From Planctomycetota bacterium (lineage in GTDB: Bacteria; Planctomycetota; Planctomycetia; Gemmatales; Gemmataceae): 60,706 nt of DNA. Shown here piece by piece: positions 1 through 8,679 of the stretch. Where the stretch lies: positions 1 through 60,706 of the forward strand of contig QWPF01000007.1 of the NCBI GenBank assembly GCA_003671255.1. The letters run 5' to 3'. The position numbers and the translations under genes were made by a program. The notes under the pieces are model-generated. The model made no database searches. It saw nothing but the letters and a program-made list of their open reading frames with translations, and was not told where the DNA came from. The stretch's first letter is position 1, and each line of letters opens with the position of its first letter.

Positions 1-36
1 TAACGCATCCGGCTCAGAAAAATTGTTCTTGTCTTT

Positions 37-96
37 CTTTGCGTCTTTGCGGGAAGAATGCATTTAAGAATGAACTGTAACCGCAAAGACGCGAAG
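37..96. repeat. Imperfect inverted repeat, CTTTGCGTCTTTGCGG type
   Basis: The left arm 37-52 (CTTTGCGTCTTTGCGG) is the reverse complement of 81-96 with one mismatch (15 of 16), around a 28-base loop. The right arm continues into a purine-rich tail (GAGCGCAAAAGAA). From memory, sequences of the form CCGCAAAGACGCAAAGAGCGC occur as dispersed intergenic repeats in many bacteria. Within this window I noticed only this copy. Confidence 0.6.
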
Positions 97-221
97 AGCG
101 CAAAAGAAATACACGACCCTTTTAGCACCCGCCTCTGAAAGCAACCTTTGCTTGTGCTTCCGGCTTGTAAAAGATAGATGGTTGGAGGAAGCGATTGGGA
201 TGGAAATATATCTTCTTCCAC

Positions 222-315
222 TGAGCGGCGGATGTTAATCCGCTGGTGAGTGCCAAGCAGAAAAAAATTCTCAAGATAATAGTTTTAGAACCAACGGATT
301 AACATCCGCCGCTCA
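222..315. repeat. Perfect 21-bp inverted repeat (REP/MITE-like)
   Basis: Bases 222-242 are an exact reverse complement of 295-315, separated by 52 bases. The arm contains GGCGGATGTTAATCCG. A perfect 21-bp arm in an A+T-leaning intergenic stretch is not expected by chance. There is no transposase nearby and I did not identify a target-site duplication, so a non-autonomous or REP-like dispersed element is likelier than a complete mobile element. Confidence 0.7.
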
Positions 316-387
316 TTAAAACATGGAAGGGGAGATGGTTGCTCGGGGCATCTACTATTTATTATCCTGCTTTCACAAAGCCAAAAC

Positions 388-424
388 AAAAAGAACCCCG
401 CGGATAAAAGCCGTAGGGTTCTTT
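388..424 (-). terminator. Rho-independent terminator of the 445-1149 gene
   Basis: AAAGAACCC (390-398) pairs with GGGTTCTTT (416-424). Read on the minus strand the stem is followed by a T-rich run (TTTGTTTTGG). It lies 20 bases beyond the stop of the minus-strand lipoprotein gene. Confidence 0.75.
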
Positions 425-444
425 GTAATTATCAATCTTAGATT

Positions 445-1149
445 TTACCTATAGGGCGTTGCCTGTGGTGCGGAAGGTATTCCTAAAGGTGCGGTGCTGG
501 GCAAACTTCCCCCTGTCGGAACTATTACCGTAGGTGGTGCACTAGTTCTAGGAGCACCCAATCCTGGCGTGGGTGGAATAATTACAGAATCAATTGCTGG
601 GATACTAGAATTCGCATTAGTTGGAAGAATGGCTTTATCTGCATCCATGGTTAACGGCACAGATTGTAAGGATGGAGTTAAACTGGTTAGCGGAATGCCT
701 AGTTCTTGTAAAGCAGGTGCGGTACCAGGTGCAGGCTGTTTGTTAATATTTTCTGGTGCAGCAATGGTATGAACTGGAGCCTTTTTTACTTGTGGCGTCG
801 GAGTGAATTTCACTTGACTAGCAGCACCATCACCTATCGGATTGCTAACAGCAATCGGTAATTTATCAGGGGATTGAGCTAACTTTGGGGCATTGGAAAT
901 ACTAATGGGATTACCATCTAATGTATTACCCACATTGCTGACAGCGCCTGCGCCTGGGATGTCCGCAGTTTCGGTGGTAACTTTAGGCTGGGTAGTAGGT
1001 GCGCCCAGAGTATTAAGCGAGTAAGTAGGTTTGGGTTGGAACTTTTTATCTTCTTTGGTGACAAAGGGGCACCATTCAAAGCAGCCAGTTAATAGAAACG
1101 AGCTAAAGGAAAGAAGGAAAGTCGCTTTGTGCCAATATTGGATTCGCAT
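445..1149 (-). CDS. Proline/threonine-rich lipoprotein of unknown function
   Basis: A 234-residue protein with a lipoprotein signal peptide: a hydrophobic stretch ending in the lipobox LLTGC, with the lipidated cysteine at residue 23. The rest is low-complexity sequence rich in Pro, Ala, Thr, Ser and Gly with no recognisable domain, probably an extended region on the periplasmic face of a membrane. I chose the ATG at 1149 because GGGAGG lies just upstream; the open frame runs back to 1227 but has no such site and would bury the signal peptide. It is followed by a strong terminator and lies beside a second small lipoprotein gene on the same strand. The function is unknown. Confidence 0.7.
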   Translation of the reverse strand: MRIQYWHKATFLLSFSSFLLTGCFEWCPFVTKEDKKFQPKPTYSLNTLGAPTTQPKVTTETADIPGAGAVSNVGNTLDGNPISISNAPKLAQSPDKLPIAVSNPIGDGAASQVKFTPTPQVKKAPVHTIAAPENINKQPAPGTAPALQELGIPLTSLTPSLQSVPLTMDADKAILPTNANSSIPAIDSVIIPPTPGLGAPRTSAPPTVIVPTGGSLPSTAPLGIPSAPQATPYR

Positions 1150-1347
1150 TGGAATCCCTCCCGCTGTTTTTGTTTGAACTTGCATTGCTCCAATAGCATG
1201 CGGGTTAGAGAAAAAATCTCGATTCAAACCTAAAACAAGATGGCGGTGGGAATACCCCTAGTTGGTGGGGTTGTCAAGACAATGCAAGCAGCTAGAGGCA
1301 TAATTTTTATGTCTCTAGCTGGGAAGTGGGAAAGATAAGAGGGCTGG

Positions 1348-1641
1348 TTAGTTGCCAGGCATTGGTACAGGGGCGCCCATTCCACCGGGGCCAGGCAAAG
1401 GCGCAGGCAGTGCGGAGGGTGAAGCTGCAGTTTGATTGTTGTTAGCACCTGTCTCCATGGAAGCAAGTTCCTTGGAAAGAGGGAAAAACGGTGAAGGTGG
1501 AACATACTGTGGTGGGTGTTCCAGATAATGCCCGCTGGGCAAAGTCATGCCGCCTATATGTGTTTGGCAACCTGAAGTTCCAATTAACAAAAGGCCAGTG
1601 AGGCCAAGAGTGGCTAGCGCAAGTTTTGATTTAATCTTCAT
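1348..1641 (-). CDS. Small proline-rich lipoprotein of unknown function
   Basis: A 97-residue protein with a signal peptide (MKIKSKLALATLG start) and the lipobox IGTSGC, lipidated at Cys25. The mature part is short, with a Pro/Gly/Met-rich tail (GPGGMGAPVPMPG) that resembles the Met/Pro/Gly stretches of the larger lipoprotein at 53011-54582. The ATG at 1641 is preceded by AGGGGAAA; the open frame extends 10 codons further without support. About 200 bases separate it from the next minus-strand lipoprotein gene, so co-transcription is possible but not shown. No function can be assigned. Confidence 0.7.
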   Translation of the reverse strand: MKIKSKLALATLGLTGLLLIGTSGCQTHIGGMTLPSGHYLEHPPQYVPPSPFFPLSKELASMETGANNNQTAASPSALPAPLPGPGGMGAPVPMPGN

Positions 1642-1817
1642 ATCTATTTCCCCTGTCTTGCCGGTTTTCAACCGAATAATGCAAAATTTGAGTGTTAGGA
1701 ATACTCATTACTTCTTATCGGTTGGAAATATGAAAAGAATTTACTGGAAATAACGAAAATTACAGATCATCCTTTAATAGTGGTTGCAACGAGGCAACTA
1801 AATTTGATTAATTTAAA

Positions 1818-1846
1818 GGGGAGGCGATTCACAATCGCTTTATTGC
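1818..1846 (+). promoter_or_regulatory. Shine-Dalgarno site with an intervening mini-hairpin
   Basis: GGGGAGG (1818-1824) is 22 bases from the ATG at 1847, too far for normal use. Between them GCGATT (1824-1829) pairs with AATCGC (1833-1838) over a 3-base loop. If the hairpin folds, the effective spacing falls to about 8 bases. The structure is seen in the sequence; its role is inferred. Confidence 0.45.
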
Positions 1847-2572
1847 ATGAGGCATTATCCTACAATTTTGAAGTGGAACAATCCGGTAGTCCCGGTGCCG
1901 ATGGTCGTGTTCGACCGCAAAGAAATTGGCACGGTGCGAAAAGTTGGATTTGATTCGCCCCCGTGGTTGCAAACGGGAGCGATTGAAAGCTCGTTTGATT
2001 TTTCGGGAAGAATGCTGGAGCTGATATCAGACATATCGCAAAACTGTCCGGAGTTTTTTAATCTCGATCCCAATAAAATTCTGGTGACGATTACCCGAGC
2101 TAGGAATTTCAGACTGCATGGCTTGCAAGCAAGAGTTACCCCCATGAGGTTTGAAGGTGGTAATCTTCAATGCAAACGGGGGAATCGTAATTACGAAGTA
2201 CAGCAGTATTATGTGGATGGTAGGGAAATTTATTATCTGGTAACTTTTTGTCTGCCCCGATTTCAAGATCAGACACTCGAAAACAAACTCGTAACCGTTT
2301 TTCATGAGCTTTATCATATCAGCCCTGAATTCAATGGTGATTTGCGCAGGCATCAGGGCCGTTGCGCCTGGCATACGCACAGTAAAAAATCCTATGATGT
2401 TCAGATGTTGCATATGGCACGGGAATATGTTGCAACCACCAGAAAGCCTTATCTGCATGATTTTCTAAGGGTTGACTTTGCCCAGTTAATCCACAAGCAT
2501 GGTGGGATAAATGGCTCTGTGGTGCCATTGCCCAGGCTAGTGCCGACCGCCCGCCCAGCTAAAGTAAGCTAA
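1847..2572 (+). CDS. Putative zinc metallopeptidase (HExxH)
   Basis: A 241-residue soluble protein with no signal peptide. Residues 153-157 read HELYH, a gluzincin-type HExxH zinc motif, in the context [19 protein letters not shown], followed by several further histidines (residues 176-178) that could supply another ligand. The arrangement resembles the putative metallopeptidases found in phages and many bacteria; the substrate is unknown. The start ATG relies on a distant GGGGAGG that a small hairpin may bring close. It is followed 26 bases later by the dehydratase gene on the same strand, with no obvious functional link. No other phage gene is nearby, so I do not infer a prophage. Confidence 0.6.
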   Translation: MRHYPTILKWNNPVVPVPMVVFDRKEIGTVRKVGFDSPPWLQTGAIESSFDFSGRMLELISDISQNCPEFFNLDPNKILVTITRARNFRLHGLQARVTPMRFEGGNLQCKRGNRNYEVQQYYVDGREIYYLVTFCLPRFQDQTLENKLVTVFHELYHISPEFNGDLRRHQGRCAWHTHSKKSYDVQMLHMAREYVATTRKPYLHDFLRVDFAQLIHKHGGINGSVVPLPRLVPTARPAKVS

Positions 2573-2598
2573 ACAATAACAGTAGGGATTTTCGATTC

Positions 2599-4557
2599 AT
2601 GGCAAATAATAAATTTGGCGTCAAGGATTATCTTAAGGGCCGTCCCGAAACCTTTAATGTTAAATCGCATGCCAAAGGCCCTGAGGGTGAATTACCATTA
2701 ACCGAAGAATTACTGCTAAATGCTCCGAGTGGTGATTTGTTTGGTTGGTCGTTGAATGTGGGAATGGGTTGGAAGCCTGAAGAAATGGGCAGGCCTGAGT
2801 TTCTGGTGCTAAGCACTTCCGGAGGGGTTCGGAATCCGGATGGCACTCCCTTGGCATTAGGATTTCATACCGGGCATTGGGAAGTTGTTCTTTTAGTACA
2901 AGAGGCCGCCAAGACTTTTAGAACCTTGGGTGCGATTCCTTTTTCAGGCTTTGTGACAGATCCTTGTGATGGCAGATCGCAAGGCACCCATGGCATGATG
3001 GATAGCCTACCCTACAGGAATGATGCTGCGATTGTTTTACGAAGGCTCGCGAGATCTTTGCCCACTCGAAAAGGGGTATTAGGCGTTGCAACCTGTGATA
3101 AAGGATTGCCTGCAATGATGATGGCGGTTGCGGGTTTGCATAATCTGCCTGCAATCATTGTGCCTGGTGGAGTAACATTACCAGCTGATAATGGTGAAGA
3201 TGCGGGTAAGGTTCAAACTATTGGAGCGCGCTTTTCTCATAATCAAATTTCCTTGAAGGAAGCTGCGGAAGCTGGTTGCAGAGCTTGTGCATCGCCTGGT
3301 GGTGGTTGCCAATTTTTAGGAACAGCAGCCTCTGCACAAGTGGTTGCAGAAGCGTTAGGGCTAGCGTTGCCACACTCTGCTTTGGCGCCCTCGGGCCAAC
3401 CTGTTTGGTTGGAGTTGGCGAAATATTCTGCACAAGCGCTTTATCAGCTTGCTTCTGAGGGGATAAAAACCTCGGATATTCTAACCCCCGCAGCGATTCG
3501 TAATGCGATTGTGGTGCATGCTGCATTTGGTGGTTCAACCAATTTGCTTTTACATATCCCTGCAATTGCCCATGCTGCAAAGCTTCGAAGGCCCACGGTT
3601 GAAGATTGGATAGAAATCAATCGTAAGGTTCCGAGGCTTGTAGATGCGCTTCCGAATGGGCCGGTGGGTTATCCCACGGTGAGTGTGTTTTTAGCGGGTG
3701 GGGTTCCTGAAGTGATGCTTCATCTTGAAGCTATGGGTTTGTTGGACACCTCGGTTCTTACCTGCACAGGCCAGACCTTGGCGCAAAATTTGAAAGAGTG
3801 GAAAGAATCTGAGCGCAGGCATAAATTCAGGCAGATGCTAAAAGAGATGGACGGTGTGAACCCCGATGAAGTGATTTTCCCACCTGCAGAAGCTAAAAAA
3901 CAAGGTTTAACTTCAACTGTATGCTTCCCCAAGGGAAATCTTGCGCCTGAAGGAGCCGTGATAAAAGCTACTTCGATTGATGCTTCGGTGGTGGGTGATG
4001 ATGGGGTGTATCGCATCAAGGGGCCGGCTCGGGTTTTTCTGGAAGAGCGACTTGCGATTGCAGCAATCAAAGAAAAACAAATCAAGGCGGGCGATATTAT
4101 TGTGCTGATGTGCAGGGGGCCTATGGGCAGTGGTATGGAAGAAACCTACCAAGTTACTTCTGCATTGAAGCATTTAAGTTTTGGCAAGCATGTGGCGTTG
4201 ATAACCGATGCCCGATTTTCTGGCGTATCGACTGGTGCTTGTATTGGCCATGTTGGGCCAGAGGCACTTGCAGGCGGGCCGATAGGTAAAATCTTGGAAG
4301 GTGATTTGGTTGAAATAATCATTGATCGTAACAAATTGGAAGGCTCATTGAACCTTGTAGGCGAAAACGGAAAAGATTATGGGGTTGAATGGGGCAATAA
4401 AACACTTGAGAGCCGAACGCTAAGGCCAGACTTGGCGCCAGACCCGAATCTGCCTGATGATACGCGCCTATGGGCGGCATTGCAGACATTGGGCGGTGGT
4501 ACTTGGGGTGGATGTGTTTACGATGCGGATAGTTTGATCAATGCTTTAAAACGGTAA
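2599..4557 (+). CDS. yjhG: YjhG/YagF-family D-xylonate dehydratase (IlvD/Edd superfamily)
   Basis: A 652-residue protein matching the IlvD/Edd superfamily along its length, and specifically the YjhG/YagF branch (E. coli YjhG is about 655 residues). Diagnostic segments include [14 protein letters not shown] near the N-terminus, [10 protein letters not shown] (121-130), [10 protein letters not shown] (162-171), [11 protein letters not shown] (229-239), [12 protein letters not shown], and [20 protein letters not shown] in the C-terminal half. Cys123, Cys166 and Cys237 are the likely iron-sulfur ligands. The enzyme is expected to dehydrate D-xylonate, or a related sugar acid, to the 2-keto-3-deoxy acid. 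The MFS permease gene follows, perhaps supplying the substrate. No xylose dehydrogenase or keto-deoxy-acid aldolase is adjacent, so the exact substrate is uncertain. Confidence 0.88.
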   Translation: MANNKFGVKDYLKGRPETFNVKSHAKGPEGELPLTEELLLNAPSGDLFGWSLNVGMGWKPEEMGRPEFLVLSTSGGVRNPDGTPLALGFHTGHWEVVLLVQEAAKTFRTLGAIPFSGFVTDPCDGRSQGTHGMMDSLPYRNDAAIVLRRLARSLPTRKGVLGVATCDKGLPAMMMAVAGLHNLPAIIVPGGVTLPADNGEDAGKVQTIGARFSHNQISLKEAAEAGCRACASPGGGCQFLGTAASAQVVAEALGLALPHSALAPSGQPVWLELAKYSAQALYQLASEGIKTSDILTPAAIRNAIVVHAAFGGSTNLLLHIPAIAHAAKLRRPTVEDWIEINRKVPRLVDALPNGPVGYPTVSVFLAGGVPEVMLHLEAMGLLDTSVLTCTGQTLAQNLKEWKESERRHKFRQMLKEMDGVNPDEVIFPPAEAKKQGLTSTVCFPKGNLAPEGAVIKATSIDASVVGDDGVYRIKGPARVFLEERLAIAAIKEKQIKAGDIIVLMCRGPMGSGMEETYQVTSALKHLSFGKHVALITDARFSGVSTGACIGHVGPEALAGGPIGKILEGDLVEIIIDRNKLEGSLNLVGENGKDYGVEWGNKTLESRTLRPDLAPDPNLPDDTRLWAALQTLGGGTWGGCVYDADSLINALKR

Positions 4558-4654
4558 AGATGGTTTTTTGTGAATCGATGGTTGAATTTGATAAACAAAT
4601 GTTTCATAGTATCAGCTTAATATCTTTTGTTGGAATTTGACGAAAGGGAACAAA

Positions 4655-5974
4655 ATGTCAGTTCGTCTAAGATTGTTTGTGATGATGGTTCTTCAATTTT
4701 TCATCTGGGGCGCTTGGCTGCCCTTAATCTTCGGGTACTTACCAAGCCTTAATTTCTCCCCAGCAGAGCAGTCGTGGATATTGAATGCATTCCCGATTGC
4801 AGCGATCGTGGGGATGTTTTTCTCGAATCAGTTTGCGGATCGAAACTTCGCAGCGGAGAAATTCCTGGCATTTAGTCACCTTGTTGGAGGGTTGGCAATA
4901 TTGGGTTGCGCCTTTACCAAAGATTTCTGGCCTTTCTTTGCTTTGATGCTAGTTCATTGCTTGTTTTATGTGCCAACCATTTCGATTACTAATTCCATTG
5001 CTTTTGCCAACATGAAGGATGCCAAGAATGAGTTTGGTATTGTTCGCATGGGCGGAACCATTGGTTGGATTCTTGCAGCCTGGCCTTTTACTTTCATCTT
5101 TGTAGATTGGACGGCTGTAACGGCGGCGAATCCTCAGGGATTTGCTGGGTGGTTCTCTGAGGCATTGAAGCATCCCTTGGAGGGCGACGCGGCCATGGTT
5201 GCAACTAGTTGGACTTACTTAGTGTCCGGTATAGCGTCCTTGGTGTTGTCCGTATTCAGTTTTGCCCTGCCGCACACACCGCCCAAAGATGTGAAGGCTG
5301 GTGAGGATAAGTTTGCTTTGCTTGAAGCGCTTAAGTTGCTTAAGCATCCTTTTATCCTTGTACTCTGGATTGTCACGCTCTTGGACAGTGCAGTGCATAA
5401 CAGTTACTTCATGTGGACTAGCACGTTTCTGGAAACGGCAGTGGAGAATGGTGGAGTTGGTATAGCCAAAAACTGGGTAATGCCAATTATGAGCATTGGG
5501 CAAATTGCGGAAATTCTCACCATGTTGTTCTTAGGTACAATGCTCAAGCACCTTGGCTGGAAATGGACGATGGTAATCGGAATTCTGGGCCATGTTGTAC
5601 GCTTTGCTTTATATGCGATGGCTCCCCAAAGTCCGGTGCTCATCATCCTCGTGCAAATTCTTCACGGTATATGCTATGCCTTCTTCTTCGCCACAGTCTA
5701 TATTTTCGTTGAAGAATACTTCCCGAAAAATGCACGCACCAGTGCACAGGGACTGTTTAATGTCATGATTCTAGGTGTAGGAGCTTTGATTGCTGGCTTT
5801 GTCTGCCCTACCTTATTTGCCAAAATGAAAGTCGGTGAAATGATAAACTTCCGCAGTCTCTTTATCGTTCCAATGTGCGTCGCCCTGTTTGGCGCCATGC
5901 TGTTGGCGTTGTTTTTCCGGCCGCCCGCCAAAGCTCAGACCCTTGTTGGCAGCGAAGCAGGGCCGGCACATTGA
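4655..5974 (+). CDS. MFS transporter of the nucleoside:H+ symporter type
   Basis: A 439-residue inner-membrane protein with about 12 hydrophobic segments. The N-terminus (MSVRLRLFVMMVLQFFIWGAW) and the internal FGIVRMGGTIGWILAAW segment are typical of the NupG/XapB-like nucleoside-proton symporter branch of the major facilitator superfamily. I chose ATG 4655 because AAAGGGA sits just upstream; the open frame also offers a TTG at 4637. It lies about 100 bases after the sugar-acid dehydratase gene and ends before a strong terminator. In planctomycetes such proteins are often annotated as nucleoside permeases, but sugar-derived substrates are possible given the neighbour. Confidence 0.75.
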   Translation: MSVRLRLFVMMVLQFFIWGAWLPLIFGYLPSLNFSPAEQSWILNAFPIAAIVGMFFSNQFADRNFAAEKFLAFSHLVGGLAILGCAFTKDFWPFFALMLVHCLFYVPTISITNSIAFANMKDAKNEFGIVRMGGTIGWILAAWPFTFIFVDWTAVTAANPQGFAGWFSEALKHPLEGDAAMVATSWTYLVSGIASLVLSVFSFALPHTPPKDVKAGEDKFALLEALKLLKHPFILVLWIVTLLDSAVHNSYFMWTSTFLETAVENGGVGIAKNWVMPIMSIGQIAEILTMLFLGTMLKHLGWKWTMVIGILGHVVRFALYAMAPQSPVLIILVQILHGICYAFFFATVYIFVEEYFPKNARTSAQGLFNVMILGVGALIAGFVCPTLFAKMKVGEMINFRSLFIVPMCVALFGAMLLALFFRPPAKAQTLVGSEAGPAH

Positions 5975-6064
5975 TTAGATGGATTTTTACCAATAGCATT
6001 TGCAATTAGATTTTCCTGATTATAAACCATTAATACTATGCTGCCTTGATTAGTTTTATCATTT

Positions 6065-6110
6065 AAAAAGCAGCAAGCAGCGGAGTTTATCCATTGCTTG
6101 CTGTTTTTTT
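6065..6110 (+). terminator. Rho-independent terminator after the MFS gene
   Basis: CAGCAAGC (6071-6078) pairs with GCTTGCTG (6096-6103), followed by seven T (6104-6110). Five A upstream (6065-6069) can extend the stem. It lies about 95 bases beyond the permease stop codon. Confidence 0.85.
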
Positions 6111-6254
6111 ATGCCCTGATCTTACCTCACCTACCTAGACTGGTGTTGCATTTGTAATTATCCATATTCTTGTCAAATTCCGCAAAGTCTACCCGTTTTA
6201 TTGCCGATCTATTTTATACAGGGTAGTTTTTGTATTTCGATGATCGGGAAAAGC

Positions 6255-7910
6255 ATGGCGTTTGGAAATATTCACAATCGAAAAGTCGGGGGCAAAAAGC
6301 GATTTGGCTTTTGGTCTTTGATAGCATGGGCTGGAAGCATATCGCTTCTAAGTGCAGGTTGTATGAATCCTCAAATGCGCAGCGAAAAACCGATTCCTGT
6401 TCCAAAAGAAATGAATGTTGCATCTAAAAAAATTGCGCCTAAAACGCAAGAAGCAAGCAACCTTAAATTAGTAAGCAATACAGAAGTAAGTTCTGGTTTA
6501 GCTCAAGCCAAATTATCTAATTCTGCAATTGCTGAAAAGAAATCCAGACAGATTCCTATCAACCTCGATACGGTATTAAGGCTCGCCGAAGAGCAAAACC
6601 CGCAGATCATGGTTATGCGGGAAAAAGTTGAAGAAAGTAATGCGGAAAATGCACTCGCAGCAAAGTCTTGGTTGCCTTCCATTTATGGTGGTATTGCCTA
6701 CTACAGGCATGAGGGTGGCATCCAGAATTTCAATGGCGATTTGATCAAATCCAGCACTGGTGCACTTTATCCAAATATTGAAATAAGAACCGAGTTGGAT
6801 TTACGGGAAGCAACTTATAAACAAATCGTTTCCGAGCGTAACAGTTGGCAAACTAGAGGCGAACTTACCAAGATCACCGTAGAACTTTGCCTTGAAGCCG
6901 CTACCACTTATATTGATCTGCTTACAGCAAGGCGGGGCGAAGCTGTTGCCCGTGAACTGGAAAAATACCATCTCGAGCAGTTGAAGCGTGCCGAGAAAAT
7001 GAAAGAAAATCATCCCGATGCCACGGTTCTTGTAGAAGCTGTTTATGCAGAGTTAAATGGTCGTAAACAAGCCATTCTTAAGCTTAAGCAACAAGGTGAT
7101 TCTTCAGCAGTGAAGTTGGCGTTCTTATTGGGAGTTGATCCGGAAAGTGAATTGGTTCCGGTCGAAGAGAATTTTGTGCCATTGGATTTGGTTGATGTTT
7201 CAGTGGGCATGAAAGACATGGTTGCAAAATCTTTGTCGTATGGCCCGGGAATTCGCGAGCTTGAACACATGCTTGAAAATGTTCAGGATGGGATTGCCAG
7301 GATGGAAGGCCCGACTAGATTGATGCCGATTTTACAAGTGAACATGGCGGAAGGTGGTTTTGGTGCAGGTGCCAATTCAAGTTTGTACTGGGCAAATCGT
7401 TGGGATATGGGCTTGGCTGCCAAGTGGAACCTGACGGAATGGCACACCTCCCGTGAAAAAAGACGAATTGCAGAAGTGAAGTTGAATCAGGTTCATCTGA
7501 CATTCAAGGAATTGCAGGCAAAGCTTTCTGCTGGTGTTCAAGATGCGCGGGATTCGATTATCAATGGGCGCGAGCAGATACAGTTTTGCACCAAGCAGAT
7601 TCAACACTCTGCTGAAACTTATCGTTTGAATACATTGCGGCTTGAGCAAAACGCACCCAATGCCACGATGAGTGATGTGCTTTTAAGTATTCGCGGGCTG
7701 GAAATGGCGCATGCGAATTATGTTGGTTCGATCAATGCGTACAATAGATCCCAAGTTCGGTTGATGTTGTTGCTTGGGCCAAACAAAGCGACTGCGAGCG
7801 ACAATACTGCGGGTTCAAATCAAAAAAACAACCGAAAGTATGAAGTACCGAAGGAAGCAGAAGCGCCTACGCAGATTTCGTTGGATAAAAGCAAAATCGA
7901 AAATCGTTAA
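6255..7910 (+). CDS. TolC-family outer-membrane efflux lipoprotein
   Basis: A 551-residue outer-membrane efflux protein. The N-terminus has a signal peptide ending in the lipobox SLLSAGC (Cys36), then a polar linker. Residues from about 95 hold the two long helical repeats of the OEP family (DTVLRLAEEQNPQIMVMREKVEE first, a second copy in the C-terminal half), which build the periplasmic tunnel. I prefer ATG 6255, preceded by CGGGAAAAGC; ATG 6240 is possible. No adaptor (HlyD-like) or inner-membrane pump gene is beside it, so it is an orphan outer-membrane component here. The MMPL transporter at 38201 is too far away to be assumed a partner. Confidence 0.8.
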   Translation: MAFGNIHNRKVGGKKRFGFWSLIAWAGSISLLSAGCMNPQMRSEKPIPVPKEMNVASKKIAPKTQEASNLKLVSNTEVSSGLAQAKLSNSAIAEKKSRQIPINLDTVLRLAEEQNPQIMVMREKVEESNAENALAAKSWLPSIYGGIAYYRHEGGIQNFNGDLIKSSTGALYPNIEIRTELDLREATYKQIVSERNSWQTRGELTKITVELCLEAATTYIDLLTARRGEAVARELEKYHLEQLKRAEKMKENHPDATVLVEAVYAELNGRKQAILKLKQQGDSSAVKLAFLLGVDPESELVPVEENFVPLDLVDVSVGMKDMVAKSLSYGPGIRELEHMLENVQDGIARMEGPTRLMPILQVNMAEGGFGAGANSSLYWANRWDMGLAAKWNLTEWHTSREKRRIAEVKLNQVHLTFKELQAKLSAGVQDARDSIINGREQIQFCTKQIQHSAETYRLNTLRLEQNAPNATMSDVLLSIRGLEMAHANYVGSINAYNRSQVRLMLLLGPNKATASDNTAGSNQKNNRKYEVPKEAEAPTQISLDKSKIENR

Positions 7911-7980
7911 GGATGGAGTTGAAGAAACCTTGAGTATATCGGGGATAAAGCTTTCTTTTCGGTACCAAAGTCTGCAAATC

Positions 7981-8003
7981 TGCTAGAATAACCGTGCTAG
8001 AAT
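7981..8003 (+). promoter_or_regulatory. Duplicated extended -10 element upstream of rsmD
   Basis: TGCTAGAAT occurs at 7981-7989 and again at 7995-8003, 14 bases apart. Each fits an extended -10 (TGnTANAAT). No good -35 is visible, which is acceptable for extended -10 promoters. It lies about 50 bases before the rsmD start. Confidence 0.4.
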
Positions 8004-8052
8004 AAGCGATTGAGTAATTGAACCATATTTCTTGGGAATAGGCAGGTATTTT

Positions 8053-8679
8053 GTGCGTACTGAAGTTAGGGTTGTATCTGGAATACTCCGGGGCAGAAAA
8101 ATTGAATTTGAAGTTAACCCATTGATGAGGCCCACGCCCCAACGGGTGCGCGAAGCCCTGTTTAGCATTTTGGGGGTCAGCTTCAATGGTATAGGTTTTT
8201 ATGATGTTTTTGCAGGCACAGGAGTGAATGGCTTTGAGGCCATTAGCAGAGGGGCTTCGAAAACAACTTTCATCGAGCGGGATTTCCAGCTTGCTCAAGT
8301 CATCGAAAGATACATCAAAAAATTCAATGTTGGTGCCTTGGGCCATGTTGTTTGCACGGATGCTTATCGCTGGGCTGCCCGGTGGATTCCTGCAAAAGAA
8401 TCTTCGATTATATTTATCAGCCCGCCATTCATTGATTATAAGAATCAGTTGGATGAGCTTTTTTCCATGATCCGATCTTTTCAGGAAAAAGTTCAGCCCG
8501 GTAGTGTCGTGGTTGTGCAGACCGAAAGTGAAATTCCGATTGGTGATCTGCCTGATGAAGCTGGAACTGGTTGGGATGTAAGAAAGTACGGCAGAAACGA
8601 ATTGCAATTCTGGGTAAAGAGCGACCCTAATGCCCCACCTGCAGTTTCTGAGCCAGTGAACGATGAACCAACAGCTTGA
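8053..8679 (+). CDS. rsmD: 16S rRNA (guanine966-N2)-methyltransferase RsmD
   Basis: A 208-residue class I SAM-dependent methyltransferase. It begins RVVSGILRGRKI, has the RPTPQRVREALFSIL segment (residues 26-40), the SAM-binding loop DVFAGTGVNG (51-60) and IERD at 74-77, all characteristic of RsmD, which methylates G966 of 16S rRNA during 30S assembly. I chose GTG 8053 because GGCAGG precedes it; a TTG lies at 8032. The catalytic motif, normally (D/N)PPY, reads SPPF (123-126), an unusual change. The 3' end overlaps the cca gene by 17 bases, indicating co-translation. Confidence 0.85.
   Translation: MRTEVRVVSGILRGRKIEFEVNPLMRPTPQRVREALFSILGVSFNGIGFYDVFAGTGVNGFEAISRGASKTTFIERDFQLAQVIERYIKKFNVGALGHVVCTDAYRWAARWIPAKESSIIFISPPFIDYKNQLDELFSMIRSFQEKVQPGSVVVVQTESEIPIGDLPDEAGTGWDVRKYGRNELQFWVKSDPNAPPAVSEPVNDEPTA

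Larger units (their letters stand above)
1..444. other. Non-coding leader of the window (444 bases)
   Basis: I see no convincing gene here. The stretch holds two separate inverted repeats (37-96 and 222-315) and a hairpin terminator for the minus-strand lipoprotein gene (388-424). The rest has no recognisable coding or RNA structure. Confidence 0.6.

Noticed and set aside
494-772. Plus-strand open frame of 92 codons opposite the first lipoprotein gene
   Set aside because: It lies entirely inside the minus-strand lipoprotein gene, which has a signal peptide, ribosome site and terminator; the plus frame is rich in Gly and Val only because it mirrors Pro/Thr codons.
1847-2572. Prophage remnant suggested by the phage-like metallopeptidase
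   Set aside because: No integrase, capsid, tail or lysis gene is nearby, and composition does not change.
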